A stretch of DNA of 64,000 bases from CAWDVH01 sp963805705 (GCA_963805705.1 CAWDVH010000001.1:1364001-1428000); one strand, 5' to 3'. Shown: positions 51,355 to 59,950, counted from the stretch's first letter. The notes: a model not told the origin generated them from the sequence alone. Program-made: numbers and translations.

Positions 51355-52170
51355 CGGGGCTTCCTTATGCAGTAACCCAGCCCGGTGACAGCAGCAATGA
51401 CAGCAACGGTCACCCGGCTGGTCAGTAATGAGTCTGGTGAGCTTGTCGATAGCATCGCGGCGGCTACCGTCATCTGCTGCCGTGTAGATCTCTATCGTGA
51501 CCGCGATCCGGGCATGGCCGAGGATCTCCATCGTGTCGCGTGGGGAAACGCCCAGATCCTTGAGCAGTGTCGCAGTCATATGCCGAAGGTCGTGCAGGCG
51601 GATCGACCGGACGCCCGCCGCCTCGGTGATGCGCTGAAATGACCGGGCAAGGTTTCGTGGCTCAACTGGTCGCCCCGTTCTGGTGGTGAAGACCAGGTCA
51701 TGCGGGGTCCACTCATGCCGAGTTCCGAGAACTTGCATCTCGGCATGAGACCAGCACGTCTCGGGTGATATCGAGTAGCGGAAGCCCACGTCGGCCTGCT
51801 GCCGTCTTTACCGGCCCTAGCAGGAGCCGTCCGCCTGCTCGCAATAGCTGTTGTCGAACACGAATCACGCCTTGCTCCATGTCCACGTCGCCCCAGCTGA
51901 GCCCGAGAACCTCACCACGACGAAGCCCATAGACCATCAAAAGTACCAGCGCGGGATAAAGCGGATCTCGGCGAGCCGCGCCGAGGAAGATCCGAGCTTC
52001 GCTAGCAGACCAGGGCTGGCGGCGGGCGGCAGGAGCGGGCGGCAGGAGCGGGCGGCAGGAGCGGGCGGCAGGAGCGGGCGGCAGGGTCGCCAGCCGGGCG
52101 ACATTGCGTGAGCTGGGACTGGCGCCTGCGAGAAAGACGGCCAGGACTAGAAAGCCTGTGCACCTAGTTG
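51355..52170 (-). pseudogene. Tyrosine recombinase/integrase, frameshifted
   Basis: Minus-strand order: SSRNVARLATLPPAPAAR, PWSASEARIFLGAARRDPLY, PALVLLMVYGLRRGEVLGLS (first catalytic Arg), WGDVDMEQGVIRVRQQLL, then a frame change at about 51745-51770, then WTPHDLVFTTRTGRPVEPRN, IRLHDLRHMTATLLKDLGVS (HxxR) and MEILGHARIAVTIEIYTAAD (GH and Tyr nucleophile). The N-terminal SAM-like domain is missing or scrambled upstream of 52110. It faces copy B, the classic int-att arrangement. Broken, though one base change would rejoin the catalytic halves. Confidence 0.88.
52031..52082. repeat. 13-bp tandem repeat, four copies, inside the integrase relic
   Basis: AGGAGCGGGCGGC repeats four times without change. 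On the minus strand the whole tract keeps the integrase frame between NVARLATLP and PWSASEAR, coding for Pro/Ala/Arg-rich residues at the normal inter-domain joint. Confidence 0.85.
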
Positions 52171-52250
52171 GCTTCGATCTTCGCTTCTTGTCACTGCGGC
52201 TGCCCGAAATTCGGTGTACAAGCTGCTAGACCTGAGCAAGACTCGCGGCG

Positions 52251-52850
52251 ATGAGCGGAGCTAATGAAAAGCAGACGTTGCGGCGATACCTGCAGGACGT
52301 GCGCGAGGTCTTGCTATGGAAACTCGAGGGACTGTCCGATTACGACATCCGGCGGCCAATGACGCCCACCGGCACCAACCTGCTCGGGCTCGTCAAGCAC
52401 TGCGCGGGGTTGGAATGCCGGTACTTCGGCGAAGTGGTGGACCGGCCGTTCCCCGGCTGGCATGACCTGGACTGGCACGAGGACGATGAGGCTGAGCTCA
52501 GCGGTCACATGTATGCGACCGCGGCCGAGTCCCGCGAGCAGGTGACGGACTTCTGCCGACGGGTATGGGCGCACTCCGACGCCACGATCCAAGAGCTGCC
52601 GCTGGATGCGCGCGGTACCGTGCCGTGGTGGCCAGAAGAGGTCAGGCACCCGACGCTGCACCATCTGCTCGTCCACATGATCGAGGAGACCGCCCGGCAT
52701 GCCGGGCATTCGGACATCATCAGGGAAGCCATCGACGGTGCCGCCGGCCTGGTCGAGGGCGTCAGCAACATGCCGTCAGAAGCCGGTGCCGCCGCCTGGA
52801 AACAGCACTGCGACAAGCTGGAAAGCATCGCCCGGCGCGACCGGTCTTGA
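52251..52850 (+). CDS. DinB family protein
   Basis: The 199-residue protein is a four-helix DinB/DUF664 type: MSGANEKQTLRRYLQDVREV then LLWKLEGLSDYDIRRPMTPT, NLLGLVKHCAGLECRYFGEV and LHHLLVHMIEETARHAGHSD. The three His positions (KH, HH/H, RHAGH) match the family's metal site. DinB-fold proteins include thiol-dependent transferases such as mycothiol enzymes; this one is not assigned. Cargo of the module between copies B and C. Confidence 0.87.
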   Translation: MSGANEKQTLRRYLQDVREVLLWKLEGLSDYDIRRPMTPTGTNLLGLVKHCAGLECRYFGEVVDRPFPGWHDLDWHEDDEAELSGHMYATAAESREQVTDFCRRVWAHSDATIQELPLDARGTVPWWPEEVRHPTLHHLLVHMIEETARHAGHSDIIREAIDGAAGLVEGVSNMPSEAGAAAWKQHCDKLESIARRDRS

Positions 52851-53087
52851 ATCCGGGCCGTGCGTGCAGCCATGAGTGCAGCCAAGGGATCAGACAGGGC
52901 CGGACGACGGAACACTGTCACAGACCGAGCGGTCAGGCGTGAGCCAGGGTCACCAGGGCATCCCACGAACTTGTAAACGACATGTCGCCCCGGGTCGCAT
53001 GATGTGCCGTTAGAGGGAGACTGGCACTCGACCGAACCCCCGGATGCGCAGGGTTTCGGGGAACCACGTTCCAAGGCGGGGCGTCCA

Positions 53088-53594
53088 ATGCCCATGAAGT
53101 GCGCTCGCTGGCTGATCGGCTTGATCCCCGTGATTGCCGCTGCCGCCTGCGGTTCAGCTAGCGGGACAGCGGTGACGGCCAGCCACCGTCCAGCCGTGAC
53201 CGAGCCCGGCCAGCCGGTACCCGCGTCGGCGGTTCATCGGCTCACCGCCATAGCCGACCGGGCAGTGACATTGAATGGCGGGCACCCCGTGGCGTGGGCG
53301 ACGGCGGTAGTCACCACCCACGCCAAGGCGCTGACCTCGGCCACCCCTGGCGACACGACACCGGGAGGGAAAGCCATCGTCTACCTGGTGACCATCAAGG
53401 GCAATTTCGCCTGCAGTCTCTGCAGCGTCCCGCCCGGAGGTCACGCGCCTACCGGCACCTACCTGTCGCTCGTGATCGCCGCCAAGACCTTTGAGGGAAC
53501 CGACTCCGGCATCGGCCCCAAACCACCACCGGTACCTGCGGCCCATTTTGGGCCTGTGACCTATCTGAAGGTCCGCCCGCTAGCGCGCCGGTGA
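53088..53594 (+). CDS. Putative lipoprotein, unknown function
   Basis: From ATG 53088 the 168-residue product reads MPMKCARWLIGLIPVIAAAA followed by C, a lipoprotein signal with lipobox AAAAC. The mature part has AIADRAVTLNGGHPVAWATA, VYLVTIKGNFACSLCSVPPG and TYLSLVIAAKTFEGTDSGIG. The CxxC after NFA may form a disulfide. Similar small actinobacterial lipoproteins of unknown role exist. The frame opens earlier (53004), but the signal peptide fixes the likely start. Confidence 0.75.
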   Translation: MPMKCARWLIGLIPVIAAAACGSASGTAVTASHRPAVTEPGQPVPASAVHRLTAIADRAVTLNGGHPVAWATAVVTTHAKALTSATPGDTTPGGKAIVYLVTIKGNFACSLCSVPPGGHAPTGTYLSLVIAAKTFEGTDSGIGPKPPPVPAAHFGPVTYLKVRPLARR

Positions 53595-53722
53595 TGCGGA
53601 CGCGGACCAGTTCGCCTGACAGCAGCGGTGACAGCAACGCCACCACATGCCGCGCCCACGCGGCCCACAATGACACTCAGGATCGCGGAGCCTCGACCCC
53701 TCGACCGGCGCCCTGCTCAGAA

Positions 53723-53768
53723 CTGATAAGGAAGAGGTCGGAGGTTCAAGTCCTCCCAGGCCCACCCA
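53723..53768 (+). repeat. Integration target copy C (tRNA-Ile 3' fragment)
   Basis: CTGATAAGG...CCCACCCA, identical to copy A apart from the first base. The match to the true tRNA locus continues to 53964 (corresponding to 46830) with scattered changes and one 8-base gap, a repeat of about 242 bases. Confidence 0.93.
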
Positions 53769-53836
53769 CGAAGGCACAGGTCATAGCCTCCTGGGCGGAT
53801 ATCGAGCCGGCTCAGCACGAGTGACTAACTGCGTGA

Positions 53837-54005
53837 CTATGCATCCTCACCAAGTCCGAAGATGCGGTCCATGGCGTCGGCTCCGCTTTGCAGGACGGGC
53901 CGGATCTGCTTGCGGTAGACCAGCTCGGTCACGACCGTGCTCTTATGGCCGACCAGCCGGGAGATCGCTTCCACAGGGATTCCGCGTAGCGCAGTCCCAT
54001 ATGTC
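53837..54005 (-). pseudogene. Tyrosine integrase, C-terminal fragment 2
   Basis: The minus strand reads TALRGIPVEAISRLVGHKST, VVTELVYRKQIRPVLQSGAD, AMDRIFGLGEDA and stop, almost identical to the 46703 fragment but about 15 residues longer at the N-terminal side. The Tyr nucleophile and GH-K-S are kept; the rest of the gene is absent. It faces copy C. Confidence 0.85.
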
Positions 54006-54064
54006 AGCCCTGGGAGGGTAGCGGCCTATCGTGGCAATGACTGCCTGAAGGGCGGAGCTGCGCG

Positions 54065-55300
54065 ATGGGAGACAAGGCCATCTCATGCCGAGCTGCGGGC
54101 TCGCGGCGGGGCAAAGCGCCACACGCGGTCGCCGCCGCCGCGGTCGCCGCGGTGATCGTGTTGACGGGGACGGCCTGCAGCACGGTGACCTCTGGCGCCT
54201 CGGTCCTGGCCAAGGCGCCAGAGGTCATTGTGCTGAAGCAGGGCGCCAACAACGGCAACGGCGACATCTTCATCACCCCGAGCGGGGGCAGCGTGAGCGG
54301 CCCCGAGATCATCAGCAACACCGGCAAGGTGATCTGGTTTCACCCTCTTCCGGCACACGAACTGGCCGCCGACTTCCGCACGCAGACCTACCAGGGCAAG
54401 CCGGTGCTCACCTGGTGGCAGGGTCCTCCCGACCTAGGCGCCGTCTCGGGCGGGACCGATTACATCTACAACGACCGCTACCAGAAGATCGCCGAGGTCA
54501 AAGGCGGCAACGGCTACTCGGCCGACGGCCAGGAATTCCTCATCACGCCCTGGAACACGGCGCTGATCATCGCCGACACCGTCACGACCGCGAACCTGAC
54601 CTCCATCGGGGGCGCCCCCGACCAGAAGGTCGTGGATAGCATCGTGCAGGAGATCGACATCAGCACCGGCAAGGTGCTCTTCCAGTGGAACGCCGCGGGC
54701 CACGTCCCCTACCAGGACAGCGAGCAGCCCCGGCCCGCCTCGGCTGCCACCCCCTGGAACTGGTTCTACATCAACGCCGTCCATCTCGACATCGACGGCA
54801 ACCTGCTGATCAACGCCCGCTACGCCTGGGCGGTATACAAGGTCAGCCTGCACACCGGGAACATCATCTGGGTGCTCGGCGGCAAGCACAGCACATTCAT
54901 GCTCAAGGCCGCGCCTGGGCAGGTGCTCGACAGGGCGGGCGAGATCTTCGCCTATCAGCACGACCCCGAGGTCATCGGGCACAACGAGTACACGCTGTTC
55001 GACGATGAATCCGGCGGCGGTAGCGGGCTGCTTCCCTACAGCCGGGTGGTCACCGTCCAGCTGGATCTTGCGACCAAGGTGGCCACGCTGGTGAAGTCGA
55101 CCAGGCAACCCGAGGGCCTGCTGGCCACAGAAGAGGGGAACGCGCAGACCACCCGCAACGGCGACTTGTTCGTCGGCTGGGGCGCCGTACCCTACATCTC
55201 CGAGTTCAGCCCGTCTGGGCAGCTGCTGTTCAACGCCCAGTTGCCAGGCATTGACATCACCTACCGCGCCTACCGCCTGCCCTGGCATCCGGCCACTTAA
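54065..55300 (+). CDS. Arylsulfotransferase (ASST)-like lipoprotein
   Basis: The 411-residue protein has a signal sequence (VAAAAVAAVIVLTGTACS) with a lipobox Cys at about 38. The mature part starts APEVIVLKQGANNGNGDIFI and holds a beta-propeller type sequence: GPEIISNTGKVIWFHPLPAH, QTYQGKPVLTWWQG, DISTGKVLFQWNAAGHVPYQ, NWFYINAVHLDIDGNLLINA and HDPEVIGHNEYTLFDDESGG. This pattern is the arylsulfotransferase family PF14269 seen in many actinobacteria; sulfotransfer activity is not established for them. Largest intact cargo gene. Confidence 0.82.
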   Translation: MGDKAISCRAAGSRRGKAPHAVAAAAVAAVIVLTGTACSTVTSGASVLAKAPEVIVLKQGANNGNGDIFITPSGGSVSGPEIISNTGKVIWFHPLPAHELAADFRTQTYQGKPVLTWWQGPPDLGAVSGGTDYIYNDRYQKIAEVKGGNGYSADGQEFLITPWNTALIIADTVTTANLTSIGGAPDQKVVDSIVQEIDISTGKVLFQWNAAGHVPYQDSEQPRPASAATPWNWFYINAVHLDIDGNLLINARYAWAVYKVSLHTGNIIWVLGGKHSTFMLKAAPGQVLDRAGEIFAYQHDPEVIGHNEYTLFDDESGGGSGLLPYSRVVTVQLDLATKVATLVKSTRQPEGLLATEEGNAQTTRNGDLFVGWGAVPYISEFSPSGQLLFNAQLPGIDITYRAYRLPWHPAT

Positions 55301-55309
55301 TCCGGCACC

Positions 55310-55847
55310 AAGACATCCGTCCGCTGCTCGGGCTGACCGAGGCTGGTAGCCGTGATCCCCCTGCGGACGTACTCACGGCCCGGTGGGCATTGGGTCACGA
55401 ACTGGTCCCGGTCGGTTCGTCGTAGCGGAGATAGCTGAGGTGATCGATATCGACCCCGAACAGGTGAACCGACCCGCCTCTGGCTTCCAGCCGAGAGCCT
55501 GCGAGACCAAAGCGAAGGCGGTATCACGGGCGCGCAAGTGCGCGAGCAGCCCACCCGAAAGTTCATCGACGGCGTTCGTGCACGACGGGCACGCCGCGTC
55601 CCAGTCGGGGCCGAACATGATGTGCTGGATGATCAGCTGGCGGCTGTCGCCGAACAGCGCGGCTAGCGCGGCCGGTCCCTGCGGGCCGTCGAGCACGTAC
55701 TCTTTCTCGATCCGGACCATGGGCAGCCTGCGCCCGCTCGGCGTTGAGCACGTCACGCCTGCGGGTCTCTTTCTTCTCCTCAGCGAGCAGCCGCCGCCTG
55801 GCCTCAAGCCACTGTTCGCGCGACACAACCTCGGGGAAAGCCATCAC
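55310..55847 (-). pseudogene. DUF899 (thioredoxin-like) protein, frameshifted and truncated
   Basis: One frame begins MMAFPEVVSREQWLEARRRL, LAEEKKETRRRDVLNAER. After a frame change at about 55730-55760 another continues LPMVRIEKEYVLDGPQGPAA, LAALFGDSRQLIIQHIMFGP, DWDAACPSCTNAVDELSGGL and ARDTAFALVSQA. CPSC is the family's thioredoxin-like pair. After that the conserved WTFPWYSS-type region is lost. Broken in at least one place and lacking its C-terminal half. Confidence 0.8.
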
Positions 55848-55885
55848 AACCTCCTAGACCGCGGTGGGGCTTCGGACAAGGTTCT

Positions 55886-56020
55886 CTAGCGGATGAGAGT
55901 AGTCAGCGGCGCGAAAATCCCCCTAGGGCCACTTCTTGGCAAGCAGGGTGTCAGCTCGACTAGGCGGTCGACGTTGCGGGTCACCAGCTCCTCGCGGACG
56001 GGCACTCCGGCTGAGCTAAC
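55886..56020 (-). pseudogene. Tyrosine integrase, central fragment
   Basis: The minus strand reads VPVREELVTRNVDRLVEL followed by TPCLPRSGPRG. REELVTRNV-x-RLVEL is the joint between core-binding and catalytic domains in actinobacterial integrases (compare NVARLATLP at about 52100). No catalytic part follows before the stop at 55886. The remaining stretch to 56200 shows nothing else. Confidence 0.6.
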
Positions 56021-56200
56021 TCCCGATGTCAGCGAGTATCAGAAGCTGTAGAAGTTTAGCTACGCAAGAACAGCTCGCGCTGCTCGATGAGCATCGGTCA
56101 CCTTCGCCGCGATCTGCAGTATTGATCATCTGAAATAGGCGAGTATCGTAACTTACGGGACAGCTTTCGAAACGCCGCGTTAGACCCAAAAGGGGATGAT

Positions 56201-56446
56201 ATGCGCAAGATAGCTCAAGTATTCTCTACTGCGGTGGCCACCGTGCTCCTAGTAGCACTACTCGCGGGTTTTCCGGCTCCTCAGGCACTGGCCGCAAGCG
56301 CATTCGCCCCAGACTGCAAGACCAATTATCTAACCGGGCAGACTGACTGCGGCGGGAGTGACTTCTTCGGAGTTCTGCGGATTGCGATTATCATTTTCCT
56401 GGTAATAGTAGTTATTGCCGTCGTGGCAAATCTGAGGAGCAAATAG
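56201..56446 (+). CDS. Small exported membrane protein, unknown
   Basis: The 81-residue product starts MRKIAQVFSTAVATVLLVAL with a signal-type segment ending PQALAAS (about residue 33). A short outer part with two cysteines follows (FAPDCKTNYLTGQTDCGGSD), then a C-terminal membrane helix (LRIAIIIFLVIVVIAVVANL) and a basic RSK tail. AAGGGG lies five bases before ATGAT-ATG, a good ribosome binding site. It is clearly less GC-rich than its surroundings, with more A/T third positions, and ends 10 bases before integration copy D. I recognise no family. Confidence 0.7.
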   Translation: MRKIAQVFSTAVATVLLVALLAGFPAPQALAASAFAPDCKTNYLTGQTDCGGSDFFGVLRIAIIIFLVIVVIAVVANLRSK

Positions 56447-56455
56447 TTCAGTTTG

Positions 56456-56502
56456 CCTGATAAGGAAGCGGTCGGAGGTTCAAGTCCTCCCAGGCCCACC
56501 CA
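56456..56502 (+). repeat. Integration target copy D (tRNA-Ile 3' fragment)
   Basis: Same 47 bases with one change (GAAGCGG for GAAGAGG). Flanks on both sides resemble copy B. From here to 56807 I see no gene. Confidence 0.92.
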
Positions 56503-56807
56503 GGTCCCAGCACTAGCAGCCATCCGCTGGCCCTAGCGCTGGCGCGTCCCGCTCGTCCAGTCGGCGCACCGCGGGCATAGCGATATCGGGAATCACTGCA
56601 GCAGCACAGCCAGCTCCGCGACCGTCCGTACTCCGTACGCTCTGACACCAGCTCCCAGAACGTCACGACACGCCGGTCCGCCACGACCGGCTGATCAGCA
56701 GGCCGCCTCTGGCTGTCTGGGCCCGCTAGAACGCAGGCCTGACTCGCGTCAGGCAACGGCCTCCAGTACAAAGGGAGGTACACGAAAATTAACCCGAAGG
56801 AACGGTC

Positions 56808-57371
56808 GTGACCGGTTGCTGGGCGGTGTCAGCGCTGCCGCTTGCGCATCTCGCGGCTGGGTCTTCTGGTGGCCAGGTAGTGCCGGTCTGGGTCGCCGCC
56901 CTGTCAGCAGTGGGTGGCGCGGCAGTCACTTTGCTCGTCCAGCTAGTCAGCGGGCACAACTCCAACAGGCGTGCGGACGGCATGATGTGCGGCGAGCTCG
57001 TGGCCGACTTCCTTGCCGCGGGTCAGGCCATCGTCCGCGTCCTTCCGGCATGCGACGGGCTTGTTCACGGGCGACGTCCGCCCAGGACGACCGCGCGGAG
57101 GCCGGATGATCATGACGGTCAGCTTCCCGATGACGTGACAGCTGAGGTTCGGGAGGCGCTCACGCGCCTGGACACCTGCTACGCCCGGGCCATACTGATC
57201 CTGCCCGCGCTCCAGGAGCAGCTTGAGCCAGTCCGCGCCAGGGTCGCCGTATTCGTGGCCGAAGGCCCGCGCGATGCTGAGGCCCGGGCGTCGCTGGCTG
57301 CGGATCTCGACGCCCTGATCACCGACGTTCGTCCTCATCTGAGGATTCCGCTCAGGGGGCTCGGAATCTGA
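56808..57371 (+). CDS. Hypothetical protein with one membrane segment
   Basis: The 187-residue product starts at GTG 56808 with GAAGGA upstream. A hydrophobic segment VWVAALSAVGGAAVTLLVQL (about 27-46) is followed by a mainly helical cytoplasmic part: MMCGELVADFLAAGQAIVRV, VTAEVREALTRLDTCYARAI and ARASLAADLDALITDVRPHL. No family recognised. It lies just outside copy D. Confidence 0.6.
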   Translation: MTGCWAVSALPLAHLAAGSSGGQVVPVWVAALSAVGGAAVTLLVQLVSGHNSNRRADGMMCGELVADFLAAGQAIVRVLPACDGLVHGRRPPRTTARRPDDHDGQLPDDVTAEVREALTRLDTCYARAILILPALQEQLEPVRARVAVFVAEGPRDAEARASLAADLDALITDVRPHLRIPLRGLGI

Positions 57372-57797
57372 TCGCACGGTGCCTATACCGACGAGGGTTA
57401 GCAGCGTTACGAGCGCCGGTAATACCGACTCGAAAAGCCTGAGTATTACCGGCAGCCCGCATGCCGCGATTATATTGGTATTAGTATCCGCCATACGTTG
57501 AGCCTTTCCCATCCTGGTTATGCTTCGCGTAGCTGCAGTACGTGGATGGCCCTGGCTAGCTGACCGGCGCGCCCCCGGGGAGCGGACGGTCCCGACCCAC
57601 CCGAAGCTCGACCTCGCCGCCGCTGAGCGTGAGTTGAGCGTCCCGAAGCGTCGCTAGGCGCGCAGCGTTCCCGCCGTTGCAGAACCCCCGTCCGTTACTG
57701 GGAGACGGCTGGCGGCCGACAGCCTTGACTCTCACCTTGGGGGAGCCCGCACACTCACTTTGCCGGGTCGAATCGGCCCGGCGACGAGGGAGTCAGC
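57372..57797. other. Stretch without recognisable gene
   Basis: The first 140 bases contain AT-richer sequence (GATTATATTGGTATTAGTAT). A minus-strand frame here reads MADTNTNIIAACGLPVILRL with one hydrophobic segment but runs antisense into the previous gene. Nothing else is visible up to the MerR gene. Confidence 0.4.
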
Positions 57798-58653
57798 GTG
57801 ACAGAAATCAGTATCGGCGAGTTCGCACGACGGTCCCGCCTTTCACTGAAGGCACTCCCGCCTCTACGACGAACTCGGGGTGCTGGTGCCTTCGCGCGTC
57901 GATCAGGCGTCTGGCTATCGCTACTACGGCACGGCCCAGCTCGACGAGGCACGCCTGGTCGTGATGCTGCGCCAGTTGCAGTTGCCGCTCGCGGCGGTCA
58001 AGGAGCTGCTCGCGTGCGATCCGGCTGATGCAGCGGCGCGCATCGCTGAGCATTGGCGCGGCGCCGAGGCGGCACACGACGCGCGGCGCGATCTCGCCGG
58101 CTACCTCGTCAGCCGATTGAGCGGAAAGAGGCCTGTCATGTACGAAGTCGCCACGCGGGAGATGCCCGAGCGCAGCCTGCTCTGTCTCAAGCGCAACGTC
58201 GACGAGCAGGGGATGTGGGCGTTCGGCAAGGAGTTCATCGCGATCCTACGCGAGCGCCCGCTCCCGAAGATCGAAGGACGAGAAGGCGCGTTCTTCTGCA
58301 TCCACTGGGGCCAGGTGAGCGCTGACAGCGATGGTCCGATCGAATGGTGCAGGCCGGTTCCCGAGACAGAGGCACATGCCCTCGCAGAGCACTATCCCGA
58401 GCTGACGTTGCGAACCGAACCGGCGCATCGGGAGGCGTTCGTCGCGCTGCCAGCTGGTCCGGGCGGGATACAAGCGGTGCACTGGGAGCTCGGTGCCGAG
58501 TCACTGCGCGCTTGGGCGCAGGAGCAGGGCATCGAGGATGAGCGTCTTACCCTCAAGCCCGAAGACCTCGGCCTGCGCATCACCTATCTCGCGACCCGAC
58601 CCGTCACCGAGACGAGCGACCCCGGCTGCGACATGGCCGTCCCGTTCGCGTAG
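57798..58653 (+). pseudogene. MerR family regulator with GyrI-like effector domain, one-base frameshift
   Basis: It starts MTEISIGEFARRSRLSLKAL, then the frame must shift to read LYDELGVLVPSRVDQASGYR and onward to VMLRQLQLPLAAVKELLACD, followed by a GyrI-like domain (VMYEVATREMPERSLLCLKR, FFCIHWGQV, HREAFVALPAG). One extra C in the CCC at 57857-57859 explains the break exactly; removing it gives LSLKALRLYDELGVL, a normal MerR helix-turn-helix. Either a fresh pseudogene or a sequencing indel. Intact length would be about 284 residues. Confidence 0.85.
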
Positions 58654-58688
58654 AGCGATGATCGAAGCAGACGAGTCAAAATTACGCA

Positions 58689-58721
58689 GGGCCACCCACG
58701 AAATCCAGGTCACAGCCCTCC
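58689..58721 (+). repeat. Degenerate tail of the tRNA-Ile integration target (copy E)
   Basis: GGGCCACCCACGAAATCCAG then GTCACAGCCCTCC resembles the acceptor end and right flank of copies A/C (CCCACCCACGAAGGCACAGG). The tRNA T-arm part is missing. It overlaps the end of the phosphoesterase fragment. Confidence 0.55.
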
Positions 58722-59393
58722 CGGCGCGCTTGGGGCAAGTGCGGGGAAGACGTGCAGGCAGATCTCCCTCAGGAACTGGATAAGGAGTTCAGGGGGGAAC
58801 TCAGGGCTGGGGCCATCAAGCTCCGGCGGCAGCATTAGGCCCATCGTCTTGGCTAGCTCGATCAGGCCGGGGCCGATGGCCTTGCCCAGTGTGCTGAGTG
58901 CGGTCCCTGCGGACTGAATGTCGAGCGTCCAGGGGGGCACGGGCTGTGCTTGGACCGTGACCCAGCTGTTCGGGTCCCGGGGCGTCTGCCGGGCGAAGAC
59001 GTGATCGAAGGTGCGCGCCGAGGCGTCGCGGCGGGTGAAGGCCTCGCCGAGGCCCCATGTCTTGCGGAGGGTGGCGATCAGCGAGGTATGCCGGTATTCC
59101 TCGTTGTATACCGCGCCCTGGCCGACCCACGGCGACACGATGATGGCGGGGACCCTGTAGCCCGAGCGATCGAACGTGAAGCCGATCTCGCCCGCTGGTG
59201 CGTCCTCGTCCGGGGGCGGAACGGCGCCGGGAGCGACGTGATCGTAGGTGCCGCCTGGCTCGTCCCAGCCGATCAGGAGGGCTGTGTTCCAGACGTTGGT
59301 GCCGGAAGGTCCGGTCATGGACCGGTAGGTGTTGTACACCTGCTCCAGGAACGCCTCGCCGCCGAGCATCGACGAGGGAGGGTCGAACCCCCA
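58710..59393 (-). pseudogene. Phosphoesterase / phospholipase C-like protein, 5'-truncated
   Basis: The frame includes SSMLGGEAFLEQVYNTYRSM, NVWNTALLIGWDEPGGTYDH, VAPGAVPPP, GYRVPAIIVSPWVGQGAVYN and RHTSLIATLRKTWGLGEAFT, the C-terminal part of the alkaline-phosphatase-fold phosphoesterase family. The N-terminal catalytic half is absent: an in-frame TAG stands eight codons upstream of SSM. The C-terminal few residues are provided by the copy E tail, so both ends are truncated. Confidence 0.75.
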
Positions 59394-59638
59394 CTACACC
59401 AGGCTGTGCCCCGGCGAGGGGCCGAGTTGAGACACGTGTTGCGCCCTCCGGCCACGGAGGACGGCCTGGCGCTTGACAGAAATAGGAGCGTCAGAGCAGG
59501 TCAGAGGCACTCTTGGCGGTACCGAGTTCGGAGCGACCGACGTGATCTGGAGCGTGGCGGGCGCCCTTTAGGATACAAGCTCGGTGACACGAACAAGTTC
59601 TACTGGCTGGCGTCGTTGGCGCGGATGAGCTGGCACGG

Positions 59639-59950
59639 TCAGTCGGCACTGCGCTGAAGCTGCCACGCTGCTTCGAGGGCGTCTTCGATGGCGCCAGCGT
59701 CGCCGCTGGCGAGGTCAGCGACGACCATCATGTGCTTGCTATACCGGGCCGGAATACTAAAGGTGTCCGGGAACTGACGCAGCAGCGAGTCGCGGTAGTC
59801 GAAATCGGAGCGGATCACCAGGTGGGTGTCGTCAAGCTGGCGGGCGACCAGCCTGCCGTGATACCGCCACTGGGCCAGCCCGTCTGCCGTGGTGCGGCGG
59901 ACACCTGCCAGCGCCTTGGCTAGCCGGGCTACCTCGCCGATTTGCAGCAC
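59639..59950 (-). CDS. MmcQ/YjbR-like family protein
   Basis: The 103-residue protein has VARLAKALAGVRRTTADGLA, WRYHGRLVARQLDDTHLVIR, DYRDSLLRQFPDTFSIPARY and SKHMMVVADLASGDAGAIED. This resembles actinobacterial MmcQ/YjbR-type proteins that follow a double-wing fold; no function known. Start ATG 59950. The gap 59394-59638 shows no gene. Confidence 0.65.
   Translation of the reverse strand: MLQIGEVARLAKALAGVRRTTADGLAQWRYHGRLVARQLDDTHLVIRSDFDYRDSLLRQFPDTFSIPARYSKHMMVVADLASGDAGAIEDALEAAWQLQRSAD

Noticed and set aside
52031..52082. 13-bp repeats considered as a plasmid-type iteron array
   Set aside because: They lie inside an integrase reading frame and no replication initiator is nearby.
56943..57512. 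189-codon minus-strand frame starting MGKAQRMADTNTNIIAACGL
   Set aside because: Only its first 45 residues lie outside the better-supported plus-strand gene at 56808, and no family resemblance was seen. A very short membrane peptide at 57372-57512 cannot be fully excluded.
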